Positions 17,241 through 26,474 of a DNA stretch of 64,000 nt are shown here, one piece after another. Source of the stretch: Verrucomicrobiaceae bacterium (GTDB lineage: Bacteria > Verrucomicrobiota > Verrucomicrobiia > Verrucomicrobiales > Verrucomicrobiaceae); contig JAEUHK010000108.1 in NCBI GenBank assembly GCA_016795465.1, positions 1 through 64,000 on the forward strand. The letters run 5' to 3'. The notes below the pieces were generated by a model that saw nothing but the letters and a program-made list of their open reading frames with translations, did no database searches and was not told where the DNA came from. Positions within the stretch are counted from its first letter, which is position 1; every line of letters starts with the position of its first letter. The translations under genes and the position numbers were made by a program.

Positions 17241-18737
17241 ATGCCCTCTCTCTCTTCCGCTTTTGAACCTGCGGCCGGAATCCAGCCGGCAGAGGAGGAA
17301 CTCACGCCTGAGGCCTTGGGCGATCGTGGTCAGTGGAGCTACCGGGTGGCGCTGCTGTTTTTGGCGCTCTATTACATTCGTCCGCAGGACTGGGTGCCGG
17401 GCATGGCCGGCTTCAGTGTGATCCGCCCGGTGATTTTCATGTGGGCGGCCGTCAAGCTGGCGGGCGGGCTCACGAGTCCCTTGCGTGGCTTTTTCCGCAC
17501 GCCACACGACTGGGCGATGCTGGTCTTCTACGGCTATGTGGTGTGGAATGCGCCTCCCCAGGCGGACGCCGCCATGGGCATGTTCTCCCTCGTCATTTTC
17601 TTTTACCTGACCACCCAGGCACTGTCGAGCTGGGACAAGCTGCTGGGTTACGCCCGCATGTGGACCTGGATGCTGATCATCGTGGCCCTGTTTGGCGTGC
17701 TGCAGACCATGGGGCTGGACATCACTGGCGGCAAAGATATCACCGAATACGGCCTCGGCCGCCTGGCTCTCGGCACCTGGACCTGCAACAACGCCAACGC
17801 GCTCGGCCACACCGTGGTCGCTGCCTTGCCGCTGAGCTATTTGATGCTCTTCTGGCGTTCCAGCGCATTCAGCCGCGTGGTGCTCTTTCCCATCGCAGTC
17901 GCCCTGATTGTCATCTGTGCGTGGGAGACACAATCGAAGGGCTCCTTCCTGGTGGGTGCGGGGCTTTTGGTGCTGATCTTTGTCGTGGGCCGGCCCAAAT
18001 GGATGCAGATCCTGGTGCTCTCCTTGGCGATGACGGCGGGAGTGGGATCCCTGAGCTTCATGCCGCGCATGGAGAACATGGGTGATCTGCGGACCGATGA
18101 GGGCGTGCTGGGCCGTATCATGGCCTGGGAAAACGCGTATCGTGCCATGCAGCGAAACGAAACAGGTGCCGGCTGGAGGCAGTTTGAGTCGTGGATCACC
18201 TTCATCGATGAAGGTGGTCGTCTTGTGACCGAGTCCAAATCCACGCACAGCAGCTACGTGCAGGTCGGCGCGGACCTGGGCAAGCCTGGCATTTACCTCT
18301 GGCTGCTCGTCCTTCTCTGCACCTTCCGAGGCGTCGCGTTTTACAAGCCTGAGAATGATGTGCAGGAGCGTTGTCGACGCGCCATTTTGCTCATTCTGAT
18401 CGGTTACCTTGCTTCCGGCTGGATGATCAACCGGGAGTATCACACCGAGTACTACCTCGTCGCGGCGCTTGGCGCGGCCTTTCATCGTCTCACCACTGCC
18501 GCCGCCATGCGTGCGGCCTCGCGGCCCGCGTCTGCGACTGAGGAAAAGCCGGAGGAGAATCCAGCGCCGCCGTGGGCGCTGCCCTCCTACGACAAGGTGG
18601 ATTGGATCAATCCCGTGACCGGACCTCCTGTAACCCGGAAACTTTGGACCCGTCTTGATTGGGTCGATTTTGTCGCAGCAGCCATGGGCACATGGATCGT
18701 TTTATACATATGGGAGGCCGTTCGGGCGATCATCTGA
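17241..18737 (+). CDS. O-antigen ligase / Wzy-like polymerase
   Basis: A 498-residue membrane protein with about ten or more hydrophobic segments and a large periplasmic loop carrying AGWRQFESW and the STHSSYVQVGADLG motif, which corresponds to the conserved H-x-x-Y-x-x-x-x-x-x-x-G region of the Wzy_C/O-antigen ligase family. The start at 17241 aligns with the start of the paralogue next door (MPSLSSAFE versus MTSLSSAFE), so the longer ORF from 17202 is rejected. It would polymerise or ligate glycan repeat units in the periplasm. It is a tandem duplicate of the following gene. Confidence 0.8.
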   Translation: MPSLSSAFEPAAGIQPAEEELTPEALGDRGQWSYRVALLFLALYYIRPQDWVPGMAGFSVIRPVIFMWAAVKLAGGLTSPLRGFFRTPHDWAMLVFYGYVVWNAPPQADAAMGMFSLVIFFYLTTQALSSWDKLLGYARMWTWMLIIVALFGVLQTMGLDITGGKDITEYGLGRLALGTWTCNNANALGHTVVAALPLSYLMLFWRSSAFSRVVLFPIAVALIVICAWETQSKGSFLVGAGLLVLIFVVGRPKWMQILVLSLAMTAGVGSLSFMPRMENMGDLRTDEGVLGRIMAWENAYRAMQRNETGAGWRQFESWITFIDEGGRLVTESKSTHSSYVQVGADLGKPGIYLWLLVLLCTFRGVAFYKPENDVQERCRRAILLILIGYLASGWMINREYHTEYYLVAALGAAFHRLTTAAAMRAASRPASATEEKPEENPAPPWALPSYDKVDWINPVTGPPVTRKLWTRLDWVDFVAAAMGTWIVLYIWEAVRAII

Positions 18738-18782
18738 TCGCTTGTTGGCCTCGGCACTGCTCCACTTTCTCCTCCTGACTCC

Positions 18783-20273
18783 ATGACTTCCCTGTCGTCC
18801 GCCTTTGAATCTGAAACCGGCTCGCATGCCGGACAGGAGGCCGTGCCGCAGTCGGATGAATCACAAGGCCTGTGGAGCTATCGCGTCGCGCTCTTGTTTC
18901 TGGCGCTCTATTATATCCGCCCGCAGGATTGGGTGCCGGGCATGGCTGGGTTTAACATCATCCGTCCGGTGATGCTGATGTGGGGGATGGCCATGCTCGG
19001 GGAGGGAATTCAAAGTCCTCTGCGTGGATTCTTTCGCACACCTCACGACTGGGCGATGCTCATTTTTTACGGCTACGTGGTCTGGACGGCACCCGCCCAG
19101 GCTGGGGCAGGCATGGGATTGTTCTCGGTTGTGATTTTCTACTACCTGACCACCCAGTCGCTTTCGAGTTGGCGGAAGCTGCTGGGCTATCTACGTGTGT
19201 GGACATGGCTGTTGATCATCATCGCGCTTTTCGGCGTGCTGCAGACCGTCGGTGTGGACATTACCGGGGGTAGGGAGATCACCGAGTTTGGCCGTGGACG
19301 GCTCGCGCTTGGCACCTGGACGTGTAACAATGCGAACGCGCTTGGCCACACCGTGGCTGCCGCCATGCCGCTGAGCTACTTGATGCTCTTCTGGCGTTCC
19401 AGCGTCTTCAGCCGCATCGTGTTGTTCCCGGCTGCCGTCTCTCTCATCGTCGCCTGTGCGTGGCAGACGCAATCCAAGGGCTCTTTCCTCGTTGGTGCCG
19501 GGCTTTCGGTGCTCATCTTTGTCGTGGGCCGGCCCAAGTGGGTGCAGATCCTCGTGCTTGCCGCCGCGATGACAGGTGGGGTCGGTGCTCTCAGCTTCAT
19601 GCCGCGCATGAAATCCATGGACAATCTGCGGTCCGAAGAGGGTGTCATGGGCCGTCTGATGGCCTGGGAGAACGCCCACCAGACCATGGACCGAAACACC
19701 ACGGGTGCTGGTTGGAGGCAGTTTGAGTCCTGGATCAGCTTCATGGACAAAAGCGGCCGCTTCATCACGGAGTCGAAGTCCACTCACAGCAGCTATGTCC
19801 AGATCGGCGCGGACCTCGGCCGGCCCGGCATCTACCTCTGGCTTCTCATCTTGTTCTGCACCTTCCGCTGCGTCGCTTACTACAAATCAGAGGATGATGT
19901 CCAGGAGCGCTGTCGAAGGTCCGTCCTGCTCATTTTAATCGCTTACATGATTTCCAGTTGGATGATCAACCGCGAGTATCATACCGAATACTACCTCATC
20001 GCGGCCATCGGAGCGGCCTTTCATCGTCTCGTCATCGCCAACTCCATCCGGCCTGTCTCGAAGGCAGGTGCCGAAGACGAGGATGAGGCGGCGCCAAAGA
20101 ACCTTGAATGGAAGCTCCCCGCCTATGAGCAAGCCTCGTGGCTCAATCCTGGGGATGCCACCACCGTCACGAGGAAGCTGTGGATGAGCCTCGACTGGAA
20201 GGACTTCCTCGCCGCCGGAGTGGGCACCTGGGTGGTGCTCTACATCTGGGATTACGTTTTGCGCAGCCTCTGA
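18783..20273 (+). CDS. O-antigen ligase / Wzy-like polymerase (tandem paralogue)
   Basis: A 496-residue paralogue of the preceding protein, colinear over the whole length (LFLALYYIRPQDWVPGMAGF, LRGFFRTPHDWAML, GTWTCNNANALGHTV and STHSSYVQIGADLG all recur). It has the same transmembrane layout and the same periplasmic Wzy_C-type motif. The N-terminal 25 residues and the C-terminal 60 residues differ most. The 45-base spacing suggests cotranscription. One copy could be a polymerase and the other a ligase, or both could act on different chains; sequence alone does not decide. Confidence 0.8.
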   Translation: MTSLSSAFESETGSHAGQEAVPQSDESQGLWSYRVALLFLALYYIRPQDWVPGMAGFNIIRPVMLMWGMAMLGEGIQSPLRGFFRTPHDWAMLIFYGYVVWTAPAQAGAGMGLFSVVIFYYLTTQSLSSWRKLLGYLRVWTWLLIIIALFGVLQTVGVDITGGREITEFGRGRLALGTWTCNNANALGHTVAAAMPLSYLMLFWRSSVFSRIVLFPAAVSLIVACAWQTQSKGSFLVGAGLSVLIFVVGRPKWVQILVLAAAMTGGVGALSFMPRMKSMDNLRSEEGVMGRLMAWENAHQTMDRNTTGAGWRQFESWISFMDKSGRFITESKSTHSSYVQIGADLGRPGIYLWLLILFCTFRCVAYYKSEDDVQERCRRSVLLILIAYMISSWMINREYHTEYYLIAAIGAAFHRLVIANSIRPVSKAGAEDEDEAAPKNLEWKLPAYEQASWLNPGDATTVTRKLWMSLDWKDFLAAGVGTWVVLYIWDYVLRSL

Positions 20274-20311
20274 AGGATGTGCCCGGCGGCGTCGTTGAGG
20301 CGGTTCCAGCC

Positions 20312-21643
20312 ATGAAATCGCTCCTCTTCCTCGCTTTGACCGCCACTCTCGCCGCCGCCGCGCCGCGGCCGAATGTGGTCTTCTTCCTCATCGACGACCT
20401 CGGCTACGCGGACTGCGGCTTCAACGGCGGCACCGACATCAAAACGCCGAACATCGACAAACTGGCCGCGGAGGGCGCCATCCTCGAAAACCACTACGTG
20501 CAGCCCGTCTGCTCACCCACGCGTGCCTCGCTCATGACCGGCCGTTACGTCTCTCACACCGGCGTTTACACCATCGTGAGGCCGCATTCGAAGTGGGGCC
20601 TGCCTTTGGAGGAGCGCACGCTGGCTAATGCGCTCAAGGACGCGGGCTACACCACCGCCATCACCGGCAAGTGGCACCTCGGTGAGTTCCAAGATGCCTA
20701 CAAGCCCACCTCGCGTGGCTTTGAGCACCAGCATGGGCACTACTTTGGCGCCATCGACTACTTCACGCATGTGCGCGATGGCTCGCACGACTGGTATCAC
20801 GACGACAAGGAGCTCAAGGAAGAAGGCTACAGCACGCATCTCGTCGCCAAAGAGGCTGTCCGGCTCATCGAAGCACAGTCGAAGGACAAGCCGCTCTTCC
20901 TCTACATGCCCTTCAATGGCGTCCATAGCCCCATGCAGGTGCCTGACAGCTACTTGCAGCCTTATGGATCTCTCACAGGTGGTCGCAAACAGCTCGCCGG
21001 CATGCTCGCGGCCGTCGATGAGGCCATCGGGCAAGTCGTCGCCGCTTTGGAGAAGCAGGGCATGCGTGCCAACACCCTCATCGTTTTCTCCGCTGACAAC
21101 GGCGGCCCGCCTCCTGGCAGCAACACTCCTCTGCGCGATTTCAAAGGCAGCATCTACGAAGGTGGCGTGCGCGGGGCTGCTTTCGCCAACTGGCCCGGCA
21201 AGATCCCCGGCGGACAACGCCTAACCGCTCCGATGCACATCATCGACTGGTATCCCACGCTCGTGAAGCTCGCCGGCGGCACGCTGGAGCAGAAGCTCCC
21301 TCTCGACGGCCGCGATATCTGGCCTGTGCTCACCGAAAAAGCCCCTTCACCGCACGATGCCATCCTCTCCGCCCAGTCCATCCAAAACGCCGCCGTGCGC
21401 ATGGGTGACTGGAAGCTCATCGTGAGCAGCGGAGCCGTCGAAGATGACGAAGCGCCCAAAAAGAAAAAAGCCAAGGCAAAGGCCAAAGGCGGCAAATACG
21501 AGCCTGTGATGCTCTTCAACCTCGCCGCCGACCCGTCGGAGAAAACCAATCTCGCCGCCAAGGAGCCCGAACGTGTGGCCACGATGAAAGCGAAGCTCGC
21601 GGAGTTGCTGAAGGACGCGGTGCCGTTGGGCGTGAAGCCCTGA
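20312..21643 (+). CDS. Secreted sulfatase (S1 family, arylsulfatase type)
   Basis: A 443-residue sulfatase with a signal peptide (MKSLLFLALTATLAAAA). It has the metal-binding FLIDDLGYADCG near residue 30, the formylglycine motif CSPTRAS with C67, GKWHLG, and the SADNGGP segment. A KKKKAKAKAKGG stretch near the C-terminus is an unusual lysine-rich insert. The start at 20312 gives an intact signal peptide; the longer ORF from 20138 overlaps the polymerase gene and is rejected. It would hydrolyse sulfate esters of polysaccharides in the periplasm. It needs a formylglycine-generating enzyme, which is not seen in this window. Confidence 0.9.
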   Translation: MKSLLFLALTATLAAAAPRPNVVFFLIDDLGYADCGFNGGTDIKTPNIDKLAAEGAILENHYVQPVCSPTRASLMTGRYVSHTGVYTIVRPHSKWGLPLEERTLANALKDAGYTTAITGKWHLGEFQDAYKPTSRGFEHQHGHYFGAIDYFTHVRDGSHDWYHDDKELKEEGYSTHLVAKEAVRLIEAQSKDKPLFLYMPFNGVHSPMQVPDSYLQPYGSLTGGRKQLAGMLAAVDEAIGQVVAALEKQGMRANTLIVFSADNGGPPPGSNTPLRDFKGSIYEGGVRGAAFANWPGKIPGGQRLTAPMHIIDWYPTLVKLAGGTLEQKLPLDGRDIWPVLTEKAPSPHDAILSAQSIQNAAVRMGDWKLIVSSGAVEDDEAPKKKKAKAKAKGGKYEPVMLFNLAADPSEKTNLAAKEPERVATMKAKLAELLKDAVPLGVKP

Positions 21644-21657
21644 GGCATCCTCCGTGG

Positions 21658-21900
21658 TCACTCCACCGCTTCCACTTTCGTCTTCGGCGGGGTGGCGGGC
21701 ACCGGGGCTGGGATGATGATGGGCTCGGCTGCCGGTGTGAGCTGCACCGCCGGGGGAGGCATTTGCTGCCAGTAAGGCATCGGCGGGCGCTCTGTCTGCG
21801 CTTTGATCAGCAGCCAGAAAAGAAAAGCCAGCACGACGGCCACCAGCTTCTCGCGCCAGTTGCGAACGAGCATGTTGCTAAACCGTGTGCCCCAGTTCAT
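21658..21900 (-). CDS. CdaR-like membrane stub downstream of cdaA
   Basis: An 80-residue protein with one N-terminal membrane helix preceded by NWREKLVAVVLAFLFWLLIK, resembling the first segment of CdaR/YbbR proteins. The rest is a Pro-rich tail with no YbbR repeats, so only the anchor is kept. The ATG at 21900 overlaps the end of cdaA by 23 bases. Its position directly after the diadenylate cyclase is where cdaR normally lies, so it may be a minimal regulator of CdaA. The 93-residue version starting at 21939 is less likely. Confidence 0.5.
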   Translation of the reverse strand: MNWGTRFSNMLVRNWREKLVAVVLAFLFWLLIKAQTERPPMPYWQQMPPPAVQLTPAAEPIIIPAPVPATPPKTKVEAVE

Positions 21901-22690
21901 GGCCCTCCTCCTTGTCTTTATTGGTCGTGGCATCGCCATTCACGTCACCAGCCAGGATTTCATTGATGCGCTGGCGCAGTTCCTCCGGTTCCAGGTCATG
22001 CTCCAGCTTTCCCTGGTAGCAAAGCGAGAGCGCACCGGTCTCCTCGGAAACGACGAGGGCGATGGCATCCGTCTCTTCGGTGATGCCCATGCCGGCGCGA
22101 TGGCGCAGGCCGATGGCACGATCCTGGATGTCGCGCTGGCTCACGGGGAAGACGCAGCCCGCACTGGCGAGGCGGCCCTGATCAATGATCACGCCGCCAT
22201 CATGGAGCACGGTCTTCGGATGGAAAATCGTCGCGATGAGCTCGGTGGAGATGGCCGCGTCGATCTCCACACCTGACTCGGCATACGGTTTGAGATCGAT
22301 GCCACGCTTCAACGCAAAAAGAGCCCCGCAGCGGCGCGAGGAGAGCTGCTGCATGGCTTCCATGAGCAGATCGAGCGCCTCGGGGTCCGGGCGGTTGAAG
22401 GAGAACATCCGGCTGCTGCCCAGCTCCGCCAGCACGCGTCGCAGCTCCGGCTGGAACAGCACCACCAGGGCGATGGCGAGGAAGACCGACACGCGTTGCA
22501 GCAGCCACGTGATGACCTCCAACTCCAGCAGCAGCGAGATCAACGCGAGGCTCAGCAGCAGGATCAACAAACCCGTCAGGATGCGGGCACCACGCGTGGC
22601 ACGGAAGAAAAGATACCCATGATACGCCAGCGCGGCGAGGATGAGGATCTCCACGCCGTCGCGCCAGTGCGTTGTCAAAAAGTCCCACAT
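21878..22690 (-). CDS. cdaA: Diadenylate cyclase (CdaA/DacA family)
   Basis: A 270-residue protein with three N-terminal membrane helices (about residues 15-80) and a cytoplasmic DAC domain that makes cyclic di-AMP from two ATP. The catalytic motifs appear as HDGG (163-166) and GLRHRAG (194-200). The RHR triplet (196-198) is intact, but the usual DGA is DGG and the usual GTRHRA is GLRHRA. Topology and length match CdaA rather than DisA. It is upstream of a shortened CdaR-like protein. The family call is strong; activity should be normal unless the Gly and Leu changes matter. Confidence 0.88.
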   Translation of the reverse strand: MWDFLTTHWRDGVEILILAALAYHGYLFFRATRGARILTGLLILLLSLALISLLLELEVITWLLQRVSVFLAIALVVLFQPELRRVLAELGSSRMFSFNRPDPEALDLLMEAMQQLSSRRCGALFALKRGIDLKPYAESGVEIDAAISTELIATIFHPKTVLHDGGVIIDQGRLASAGCVFPVSQRDIQDRAIGLRHRAGMGITEETDAIALVVSEETGALSLCYQGKLEHDLEPEELRQRINEILAGDVNGDATTNKDKEEGHELGHTV

Positions 22691-22745
22691 GCGATCGAGT
22701 GCGGCCCATGATGCCGCTCAGCGAGGTTTTGGCAAAAGGAAGGTC

Positions 22746-24212
22746 TTACTTCTTCGCCTTAACCGGGATCTGCTGCGTCGCTTCAGGATGAGTCGCTAGG
22801 AGCTGGCGAAGCTCGGAAATGACCTCAGGCTGCTCTGCGGCGAGGTTCTTTGTTTCGGCGGGATCGGTTTGATAGTCGTAGAGTTCGAGAATGGCGCTTT
22901 CGGATGGTGCGCCGGGCTTTTTCCATTCGACGAGGCGATGCCGCGCGGTGCGGATGGCACGGCCGATCAGGCCCTGCGGGCGGGGATAGACGTGGATGAC
23001 ATGGTCTCGCGTGCTGGCGGTGGGATCGGCGAGCACTTGGGCGAAGCTGCGGCCATCGCCTTGTTTCGGTGTGGGTAGTTTCGCGAGCTCGGCGAGCGTT
23101 GAGTAGATGTCGCAGGTCTCGATGAGGGCCTGTGTGCGCTTTCCACCGGCGATGCTGGGGGTGGCGACGATGAGGGGGATTCGCGTGGCCTGCTCGTAGT
23201 TGGAGTGTTTGCACCACATGCCGTGATCGCCGAGGTGCCAGCCGTGATCGCCCCAGAGCACGATGATCGTGTTTTCGGCAAAACCATTCGCGTCGAGGGC
23301 ATCGAGCACCTTGCCGAGCTGCGCGTCCATGTAGCTGGTGGCCGCGTAATAGCCGTGGATGAGGTGGCGGGCCTGCTCCGGTGTCACCGGGCCTTTTTCA
23401 GGCATGTCTTTGTATTGGCGCAATTCGCCCCAGGTGGTCGGCGCAAAGTCAGGAGCGCCTTCGGGAGCTTTTTGGAGTTCTGGGAGCTTGAAGACCGCGG
23501 GATCGTAGAGGTCCCAATACTTCTTCGGAGCCACAAACGGCAGGTGAGGCTTCAAAAAGCCGACGGCGAGGAAGAAGGGCTCGTCAGGCTTCGCTTTGGC
23601 CGCGGCGAGTCTTTTGATGGCTTCATCCGCGATGATGCCATCGCCATAGCGATTGTCCGGCACGTCGGCGGATTCGGTGGGAGCCCCGCGAGGCAGTTTC
23701 CATGGCTCTTTGAGCTTGTTGTCGAAGAGCGCCTCCTCGCGGGTGGACTCCGGAGGATTGTTCTCGGGCAACGCGTAGCTGATCGTCTTCGGGGTGAAGT
23801 GCGGCACGCTCCACGAGGCGGTGTCATTCACATTGCCATGGCCCACGTGGAAGACTTTTCCGAGCGCCTCGGTGCGATAACCCTGCGCCATGAAGTGCTG
23901 CGGCAGCGTCAAGGCATCCGGCACGGCTTTGCGGAAGTTCGTGCTCAGCTCGTAGATGCCGAGCGTTTGAGGCCGCAGGCCGGTGAGCAGCGTGTTTCGC
24001 GAAGGAGCGCATACGGCCTGGTTGCAAAACGCCTTCTCAAACAACACACCGCGGGCGGCGAGGCGGTCGATGTGTGGCGTTTTCACGATCGTGTCGCCGT
24101 AGCAACCGATCACCGGCTTCAAATCATCCACGCAGATGAGCAGGACATTCGGTTTGGAAGCCGCCGCAAGGGTGGAGACGAGGGCGAGGAAGGTGAAAAG
24201 AGGGCGGAGCAT
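22746..24212 (-). CDS. Secreted sulfatase, iduronate-2-sulfatase-like
   Basis: A 488-residue sulfatase with a signal peptide (MLRPLFTFLALVSTLAAAS), the metal site CVDDLKPVIGCYGD, and the formylglycine motif VCAPSRN with C68. The LKP after the Asp pair and the GDHGWHLGDHG segment near residues 320-330 are typical of iduronate-2-sulfatase-like (S1_7) members. It lies in a minus-strand row with another sulfatase 42 bases upstream. A role in removing sulfate from uronic-acid-containing polysaccharides is suggested by family resemblance only. Confidence 0.88.
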   Translation of the reverse strand: MLRPLFTFLALVSTLAAASKPNVLLICVDDLKPVIGCYGDTIVKTPHIDRLAARGVLFEKAFCNQAVCAPSRNTLLTGLRPQTLGIYELSTNFRKAVPDALTLPQHFMAQGYRTEALGKVFHVGHGNVNDTASWSVPHFTPKTISYALPENNPPESTREEALFDNKLKEPWKLPRGAPTESADVPDNRYGDGIIADEAIKRLAAAKAKPDEPFFLAVGFLKPHLPFVAPKKYWDLYDPAVFKLPELQKAPEGAPDFAPTTWGELRQYKDMPEKGPVTPEQARHLIHGYYAATSYMDAQLGKVLDALDANGFAENTIIVLWGDHGWHLGDHGMWCKHSNYEQATRIPLIVATPSIAGGKRTQALIETCDIYSTLAELAKLPTPKQGDGRSFAQVLADPTASTRDHVIHVYPRPQGLIGRAIRTARHRLVEWKKPGAPSESAILELYDYQTDPAETKNLAAEQPEVISELRQLLATHPEATQQIPVKAKK

Positions 24213-24254
24213 GCGTGCGTGTGAAACGCCTGCTGCCCGAGTGCCTTTCTCGCC

Positions 24255-25652
24255 TCAATCCCCAAACACCTTCGTCAAATCCACCTCGTCGTGTAAATCA
24301 GCGGAGAGCTTCACGAGGCGCTGGAGCAGGTCTTTGACCTTCGCGGCATGCTCGGGCTTCGCGGCGAGGTCCTGCATCTCCTGCGGATCGTCGGCGAGAT
24401 GGTAAAGACGCAGCACTTTGGCCTTTGGATAGGCGATGAGCTTCCAGCCGTCGTGCGTGATGGCACGTTGTAGCTCGACGTAAGCACCATAGACAGAGTC
24501 GTAGCGGCTTTTCTCGCCGTTCAAAAGGGGGCGCAGGCTGTTGAAGAAGACATGCGCGGGCTTTTCCGCGCCAGCGAGATCGAGAGCGGTGGCCATCACA
24601 TCCTGGAGGTAGATCGCGGCGTCGTTTTTCGCGCCTTTCGCCACGCCGGGACCGGCCACGAGGAAGGGCACGCGCACGCTGTGGTCATACAGGTTTTGTT
24701 TGCCGAAGAGCCCGTGATGTCCCACGGCGAGCCCGTGGTCGGCGGTGAAGAAAATCCAGGTGTTCTCGGCCTGCCCGGAGGCGTCGAGCGCGTCGAGGAT
24801 GCGGCCGATCTGGGCGTCGAGATGCGTGATGAGGGCGTAGTATTCGGCGCGGTGCGTTTTCACCGCCAGCTCCGTGCGCGGCATAGGCGCGAGGTTTTCA
24901 TCCCGCAGCCTGTGCGAGCAGCCGATGGAATCTTTGTGCGGATACTCGGGCTGGAAGTTCGTGGGCATGGCGATGCGGCTGAGCGGGTAGCGGTCCACGA
25001 ATTCCTTCGGCGCCTGCCGCGGGTCATGCGGGGCATTGAAGGCCGCGTAGATGAAGAAGGGATCGCCGCCCTGCTTTGCATCGGCGAGGAAGTCGAGCGT
25101 GTGATTCGACACCACCTCGCTCCAATGCGTGCCACCTTCCCAGAAGCCGCCGAGGGACTTGTCGAAGGGACTCCACGCGTCCGGCTGGCCTGCGATGGGC
25201 CGGTTGTAGGACGAGGGAACCGTCTTCGGCATGCCGGCGCGGACATCGCGGGTGATGTCGAAGCACTTCGCAGCATCGGTCTCGATGTGCCACTTGCCGG
25301 TCATGTAGGTCTTGTAGCCCGCTTTTTTCATGAGCTGCGGCCAGAGCACGCCGGCCTTTCGCTCGGCATCGGTCGTTTTCCAGATTTTGCCAGCGTTCCA
25401 CACGCTGCGACCGCTGATGAGCATCGTGCGACTCGCCACACACACCGCGCCGCTCCACGAGCCCATGTTGTAGGCCCGGGTGAAGGTGGTGCCGCGGGCC
25501 GCGAGGCGGTCGAGGTTCGGCGTGTCGATGTCCGTGTGCCCAAAGGCCCGCACCGCCTCATACGAAAAGTCATCGGCAAAGAGGAACAGCACATTCGGCT
25601 TCGCCGCGAGCAGCGGCGAGGCCAGGAGAAACAGGGCGAGCAGGGCTTTCAT
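24255..25652 (-). CDS. Secreted sulfatase with CxAxR active-site motif
   Basis: A 465-residue sulfatase with a signal peptide (MKALLALFLLASPLLAA), the metal site FADDFSYEAVRAFGH and the catalytic stretch VCVASRTMLISG in which C71 is the predicted formylglycine. The second conserved position is Ala instead of Pro (C-x-A-x-R), an accepted variant. TGKWH and TADHG segments complete the fold. It is just upstream of the iduronate-type sulfatase on the same strand, so the two are probably co-expressed. Substrate is unknown. Confidence 0.88.
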   Translation of the reverse strand: MKALLALFLLASPLLAAKPNVLFLFADDFSYEAVRAFGHTDIDTPNLDRLAARGTTFTRAYNMGSWSGAVCVASRTMLISGRSVWNAGKIWKTTDAERKAGVLWPQLMKKAGYKTYMTGKWHIETDAAKCFDITRDVRAGMPKTVPSSYNRPIAGQPDAWSPFDKSLGGFWEGGTHWSEVVSNHTLDFLADAKQGGDPFFIYAAFNAPHDPRQAPKEFVDRYPLSRIAMPTNFQPEYPHKDSIGCSHRLRDENLAPMPRTELAVKTHRAEYYALITHLDAQIGRILDALDASGQAENTWIFFTADHGLAVGHHGLFGKQNLYDHSVRVPFLVAGPGVAKGAKNDAAIYLQDVMATALDLAGAEKPAHVFFNSLRPLLNGEKSRYDSVYGAYVELQRAITHDGWKLIAYPKAKVLRLYHLADDPQEMQDLAAKPEHAAKVKDLLQRLVKLSADLHDEVDLTKVFGD

Positions 25653-25697
25653 GGAGGCGCTGCGAACGCCCGCCGCGTCGTCACTCTGTCAATCACC

Positions 25698-26474
25698 TCA
25701 CAACGGCCGCTTATACGCCTCGCAGCGGTTGTGCCAGCCGGCCAGCCAACGCTGCTCGCCGCGTTCGGGCGGGGAATTCGCCACGCGGCGGCTGAGGACG
25801 CGTTTCGCGGCCTCGGCAAAGGCGGCTGGGGTGCCGCCGCGCATGTCTTCGAGCACCTGCATGAGGCCCCAGCCCTGGCTGCGGTAGCGTTCTTTGGGAT
25901 TGGTGCCCTCGCCTTTGAAGTTTACGTAGTCGATCAGGCAAAACATCCCCTCCGGCGTGGTGCTCAGGGCTGCGAAACCACTCTTCGCCGCGCCGGTCAT
26001 GCTGCCGGAGGCTCGCTGAAGCCGCAGCATGATGTACTCGGTTTGCAGGCCCACGTTCGCGGCCAGGATCTTGCGCAGTTCGGCCTGCCGGGGGCCATTT
26101 TTATCCGCATCAAAAGCCCCTTTCGAGTCCCAAACACACGCTCCTTTGGTCCAGCCAGGCATCGGCACGCCGCGGGCCTCCAGATGACGGACGAGACCGG
26201 GAAAGCTCTCCTCAAACGGCCCGGTCCGCCCCGCCGGATACCAGATGAAATGCCCGATGCCGAGCGACGCGAAGTCCTCCCCGCCGTTCCAACTCGTCAG
26301 GCCCGCCACGGTGCCGGCGCACTCGTTTTGCCAGATGCGTCGGCCCACCCGGTCCATCTGCGCCGGGGTCAAACCGGCCTGCGCCGGGGGTAGCGGAGCC
26401 GCGCAGCCGAGCAAAAAGGCCGCTCCGGCCAGGGTGAGAAGCCATAAATCGCGCCGGTAACTTTGGGTGGTCAT
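25698..26474 (-). CDS. Lipoprotein with lysozyme-like fold (uncertain)
   Basis: A 258-residue protein with a lipoprotein signal: a hydrophobic stretch ends in LLGC at residues 21-24, so Cys24 would be lipidated. The segment RIWQNECAGTVAGLTSWN followed by FASLGIGHFIWYP is reminiscent of lysozyme-like glycoside hydrolases, with the Glu of QNEC as possible acid and the later GIGHF strand. The C-terminal half (YRSQGWGLMQVLEDM) is also conserved-looking. It may cleave or bind peptidoglycan or another glycan. I do not recognise a named family. Confidence 0.6.
   Translation of the reverse strand: MTTQSYRRDLWLLTLAGAAFLLGCAAPLPPAQAGLTPAQMDRVGRRIWQNECAGTVAGLTSWNGGEDFASLGIGHFIWYPAGRTGPFEESFPGLVRHLEARGVPMPGWTKGACVWDSKGAFDADKNGPRQAELRKILAANVGLQTEYIMLRLQRASGSMTGAAKSGFAALSTTPEGMFCLIDYVNFKGEGTNPKERYRSQGWGLMQVLEDMRGGTPAAFAEAAKRVLSRRVANSPPERGEQRWLAGWHNRCEAYKRPL

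Noticed and set aside
17136-18485. 450-residue N-terminal extension of the minus-strand glycosyltransferase
   Set aside because: It lies antisense to the first polymerase gene. The start at 17135 gives a normal glycosyltransferase.
24552-26393. 613-residue plus-strand open frame
   Set aside because: It covers two minus-strand genes with clear signals (sulfatase and lipoprotein), so it is a shadow of GC-rich coding.
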